The position numbers were made by a program, and so were the translations under genes. A stretch of 8,100 nucleotides of DNA from Caldithrix sp. Its GTDB lineage: Bacteria; Zhuqueibacterota; Zhuqueibacteria; Oceanimicrobiales; Oceanimicrobiaceae. This document shows, one piece after another, positions 5,182 through 8,100 of the stretch (positions are counted from its first letter, which is position 1; every line of letters starts with the position of its first letter). The stretch lies in NCBI GenBank assembly GCA_004357015.1, contig SMXE01000143.1, positions 1-8,100 of the forward strand, in the 5' to 3' direction. Below the pieces are notes generated by a model. That model was not told the origin of the DNA. It saw only the letters and a program-made list of their open reading frames with translations, and did not search any database.

Positions 5182-7321
5182 GCGCAGAACGATTAAACCG
5201 GCAACCGCTTCCTTTCGGAAAAAGGATAAGAATAGAGGTGTCTGGCGGACAGGTCTGGTCAAGTTTTGGCTTTTTGCCGCGGTCGCTGCCTTGTTTGCAC
5301 GCCTGGTGCAGGTACAAATCGTTCACCATGAAGTTTACGCTCAGCGGGCCGCTGAACAATACACACGGCGCTACACGAAAGAAGCTGCCCGCGGGCCGAT
5401 TCTGGATAGGAACGGCACGCCACTGGCCGTCAATGTTCCGCGGTTTGAAATCGGCGTGGATAAGGTCACTGCCGGCAACCTGAAAAACCTGTGCGATAAA
5501 TTGGCGCCACTCTTGGGACATAAACCGCAAGCTATGCGCGAAAGATTGAGAAGCAGCGGGAACTACGTACAGATTTCCCGAAAGCTCAGCGAAGAAAAAG
5601 CCAGTGTGATTCAGGCGCTGCAACTCCGCGGGGTAAGCATTATTGAAAAAAGCGAACGGCTGTACCCGTTCAAGGGTAAAATGGCACAGGTGGCTGGATT
5701 CGTTGGGATCGACGGGCAGGGTCTAAGCGGAATAGAGCTGGAACTGGAAGATGAGTTGGCTGGCAAGGATGGCTGGGGACTTCACCAACGGACTGCCAGA
5801 GGCAAGAACGCCGGACCCATTATAAATAGACAAAAAGCGCCCCGGCTGGGCAGCACCGTGATTCTCACCATCGATGGGGTGATTCAAACCATCGCGGAGG
5901 AGGAGCTGTTGAAAACTGTCCGGCGCCACAACGCCAAGGGTGGAACAGCGATTGTGATGGACCCAGCCAGCGGCGAGCTTCTGGCAATGGCGTCTGTGCC
6001 TGGTTTCGATCCCAACATCGCTAGCCAATCCGCGGCAGAAGCCTGGCGGATCCGCGCTGTCACTGACATTTTTGAACCGGGCTCCACTTTCAAAATCGTG
6101 GTCATGTTGGCGGCCCTGCGCGACAGCATCATACGCATGGAGGAAAAAGTGTTTTGTGAGCAAGGCAGGTATCCCATTTTTGGAAAAGTCATCAAGGACG
6201 CGGAAAAACACGGGCGCCTGACTCTCGAAGAAGTGTTCCAGCACTCCAGCAATATTGGCGCTGCCAAGATAGCGATGAAAATCGGCAAAAAGAAGTTTTA
6301 TGTCGCTGCTCGCGACCTCGGATTTGGCAACAAAACCGGCATCCGCTTGCCAGGTGAAGTGAAGGGTATTCTGAGGAATCCGTCAGAATGGTCGAGGCTC
6401 AGCCTGCCCTTCATTGCCTTTGGCCATGAAGTTGCGGTCACAGCGCTGCAGATGGCCATGGCCTACGGTGCGGTGGCCAATGGCGGCATGCTTATGAAGC
6501 CCGCGATCATAAAAGAAATTCGGGACTACAAGAACGACGTGGTGGATAAATTCAAGCCGCACGTCATCCGACAAGTCATGCCACCCGACATCGCACAACA
6601 AATGATGAAGATGTTGGTCAAAGTCGTGGAAGACGGCACGGGCACACAAGCGAGAATGGAAAACGTTACCGTTGCAGGCAAGACTGGCACGGCGCAAAAG
6701 CCACTGGCCGGCGGAGCAGGTTATTCGCAAACAGCCTACATTGCATCGTTCGTAGGGTTCTGTCCTGCAGAGGGCGCCCGGCTGTTGGTGCATGTTGCCA
6801 TCGACGAGCCGTGGCCGGTTCACTCCGGCGGCAGCGTCGCCGCGCCGGCCGTGAAGGAGATGCTCGACCGCATCATGAAGGTGCGCAAGCAGCCGGAGCC
6901 CGTTGGCAGACGCGCGACGACGATCAGGCACACAAGTGTGGACCGCGCCATTCCGAACGTAACCGGAAAGCACATCGACGACGCCAAGCGGCTCCTGGAT
7001 CAAATAGGGGTCGAATACGAAATCACGGGCGAAGGCGACCTTGTTCAAAAACAGAGTCTTGTCGCAGGTGGCGACAGGAGAGTCAATCTGCAGGTAGGCA
7101 CGGTAAAGAACGCGACAGACTACACTAACATGCCCGATCTCGTGGGGCTCTCGCTGCGCAACGCCGTAGCAAAAGCATCGGTTCTGGGACTGCATGTAAA
7201 AGTCGTGGGCAGCGGCAAGGTCGTCAGCCAGAAACCTGCAGAAGGGGACAAAATCAAAGTGGGGGCACGATGCTATCTCGAATGCCGCCCGCCCTTTGCC
7301 ATAAGCTCGCTCATGAACTAG
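5156..7321 (+). CDS. ftsI: Septal peptidoglycan transpeptidase FtsI (class B PBP) with two PASTA domains
   Basis: This is a division-specific penicillin-binding protein that cross-links septal peptidoglycan outside the cytoplasmic membrane. It has 721 residues from this ATG, or 726 from an in-frame TTG at 5141. Residue numbers below count from the TTG. A basic tail leads to one membrane anchor (about 39-61). The class B PBP N-terminal region begins at RGPILDRNG (84-92). The transpeptidase domain (about 240-580) has the nucleophile motif STFK (Ser315, Lys318), SSN (369-371) and KTGT (514-517). Two PASTA domains follow, at about 603-654 (AIPNVTG...) and 663-717 (NMPDLVG...). Such domains are common in Gram-positive and some FCB-group division PBPs and absent from E. 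coli FtsI. The gene overlaps ftsL by 26 nt (41 nt from TTG), implying coupled translation. Neither start has an ideal Shine-Dalgarno: AAGGA lies 14 nt before the TTG. Confidence 0.95.
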   Translation: MLSRLHNNKRRTIKPATASFRKKDKNRGVWRTGLVKFWLFAAVAALFARLVQVQIVHHEVYAQRAAEQYTRRYTKEAARGPILDRNGTPLAVNVPRFEIGVDKVTAGNLKNLCDKLAPLLGHKPQAMRERLRSSGNYVQISRKLSEEKASVIQALQLRGVSIIEKSERLYPFKGKMAQVAGFVGIDGQGLSGIELELEDELAGKDGWGLHQRTARGKNAGPIINRQKAPRLGSTVILTIDGVIQTIAEEELLKTVRRHNAKGGTAIVMDPASGELLAMASVPGFDPNIASQSAAEAWRIRAVTDIFEPGSTFKIVVMLAALRDSIIRMEEKVFCEQGRYPIFGKVIKDAEKHGRLTLEEVFQHSSNIGAAKIAMKIGKKKFYVAARDLGFGNKTGIRLPGEVKGILRNPSEWSRLSLPFIAFGHEVAVTALQMAMAYGAVANGGMLMKPAIIKEIRDYKNDVVDKFKPHVIRQVMPPDIAQQMMKMLVKVVEDGTGTQARMENVTVAGKTGTAQKPLAGGAGYSQTAYIASFVGFCPAEGARLLVHVAIDEPWPVHSGGSVAAPAVKEMLDRIMKVRKQPEPVGRRATTIRHTSVDRAIPNVTGKHIDDAKRLLDQIGVEYEITGEGDLVQKQSLVAGGDRRVNLQVGTVKNATDYTNMPDLVGLSLRNAVAKASVLGLHVKVVGSGKVVSQKPAEGDKIKVGARCYLECRPPFAISSLMN

Positions 7322-7342
7322 CCTGGGGTTTGATGTAAACCG

Positions 7343-8100
7343 ATGAATTCCGTCTTCAGAGACTTGCTCAAACTTGACCGGTACCCGGTAAAGCTTTTCG
7401 GCGCCGAGGTTCCGGACAAAGGCATTGCGTCAATTTCAATCGACTCCAGAACCATCAAACCAGGTGAAGTTTACTTCGCGCTCAAAGGAGAGAATCAAGA
7501 CGGGCACCGCTTTGTTCAGGCAGCGTTGGAGAAAGGCGCCGCCGCGGTTGTCGTCGCTGAAAGTTTCTGGCATGATGCACAAGCCGGACTGGAGGGCTAC
7601 GCTGTCTTCGTTGTTGACGACACGCTGAGGGCACTGCAGGCATTCGCTAACGGCTACCGGCGGAAATTCGACCTGCCGGTCATTGCGCTCACGGGTACGA
7701 ATGGCAAAACTACCACCAAAGAAATGATCGCCGCCGTACTGGCGCTGTCGGGAGAGGTCTGCAAAACGGTGGGCAATTTCAATAATCATATCGGCCTCCC
7801 CCTCACCCTTTTCGGGCTGGAAGAAAAGCATGACTTTTTGGTTGTTGAAATGGGGGCAAACCATTTTGAGGAAATCACCGCACTCTGCGAAATCGCAGAA
7901 CCACAATTCGGCCTGATCACCAACATCGGGCATGGACATACGGAGTTTCTACAAGATATTAAGGGTGTTGCCAAAGCCAAAATGGAGCTATTTCATTACC
8001 TCCGGCACGATGGTGTCGTATTTGCCAATCTGGACGACCCCATGATCGCAAAAAACGCCGCGCGGTTCAAGAACAAGGTGACTTATGGCTTCACGGACGA
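7343..8100 (+). CDS. murF: UDP-MurNAc-tripeptide--D-Ala-D-Ala ligase MurF (3' end outside window)
   Basis: MurF is the cytoplasmic ATP-dependent ligase that adds D-Ala-D-Ala to the UDP-MurNAc-tripeptide. The first 252 codons are visible, a little over half the usual length. An N-terminal substrate domain (SIDSRTIKPGEVYFALKG, 32-49) is followed by the ATP-binding loop TGTNGKTTTKEM (117-128). Then come the MurF-type signatures GNFNNHIGLPLTL (144-156), VVEMGANHFEEI (167-178) and TNIGHGHTEF (193-202), and KAKMEL (211-216) where Mur ligases carry the carbamylated lysine. NNHIG and EMGAN distinguish it from MurE. The gene lies 21 nt after ftsI with no clear Shine-Dalgarno, and an upstream ATG at 7333 runs straight into TAA. 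murE, commonly found between ftsI and murF, is missing here. Confidence 0.93.
   Translation, partial: MNSVFRDLLKLDRYPVKLFGAEVPDKGIASISIDSRTIKPGEVYFALKGENQDGHRFVQAALEKGAAAVVVAESFWHDAQAGLEGYAVFVVDDTLRALQAFANGYRRKFDLPVIALTGTNGKTTTKEMIAAVLALSGEVCKTVGNFNNHIGLPLTLFGLEEKHDFLVVEMGANHFEEITALCEIAEPQFGLITNIGHGHTEFLQDIKGVAKAKMELFHYLRHDGVVFANLDDPMIAKNAARFKNKVTYGFTD

Noticed and set aside
6383..7195. Minus-strand open frame of 270 codons
   Set aside because: It is antisense to the transpeptidase and PASTA regions of ftsI. Its His/Cys/Arg-rich composition is typical of a shadow frame.
7343..8100. Reading the last gene as murE from its position after ftsI
   Set aside because: The sequence shows GNFNNHIG and EMGANH, typical of MurF, and lacks a MurE-type MEVSSH motif in the corresponding region.

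Overview
The window joins a low-GC accessory region (about 1-3350) to the start of a conserved division and cell-wall (dcw) cluster (about 3360 to the end). The gene set points to a Gram-negative-type or FCB-group-like bacterium from a little-sampled lineage: a secreted VCBS/FG-GAP protein, a division PBP ending in two PASTA domains, and the order mraZ-rsmH-ftsL-ftsI. That placement is inference; no marker here fixes a phylum.

Positions 1-102 hold the C-terminus of a protein with a cupredoxin-like Cys/His loop. It is followed by a secreted protein (311-1789) that joins a cupredoxin-like domain to four calcium-binding VCBS/FG-GAP repeats. Positions 1790-2290 are mostly AT-rich and non-coding. 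They contain a cluster of degenerate palindromic repeats and one weak 58-residue ORF. On the minus strand lies an alpha/beta hydrolase (Est30/monoacylglycerol-lipase type). Its reading frame only makes sense as a complete enzyme if translation starts at an ATT codon behind a perfect AGGAGG. A MITE/REP-like palindrome lies just upstream of it.

The dcw operon starts from a recognisable sigma-70-type promoter (TTGACT, 18 nt, TATATT). The -10 runs directly into four head-to-tail 10-bp units beginning TGGG or a variant, which fits an autoregulatory MraZ operator. mraZ (repressor), rsmH (16S rRNA m4C1402 methyltransferase), ftsL (bitopic divisome protein), ftsI (PASTA-containing septal transpeptidase) and a partial murF follow with gaps of 1-21 nt or overlaps. 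Together they couple peptidoglycan precursor synthesis to septal cross-linking. murE, which commonly lies between ftsI and murF, is absent at that place.

I found no tRNA, rRNA, CRISPR array, insertion sequence transposase or convincing intrinsic terminator. The best candidates for new biology are the ATT-initiated hydrolase, the four-unit MraZ operator, the pair of neighbouring cupredoxin-like proteins, and the two palindromic repeat families.
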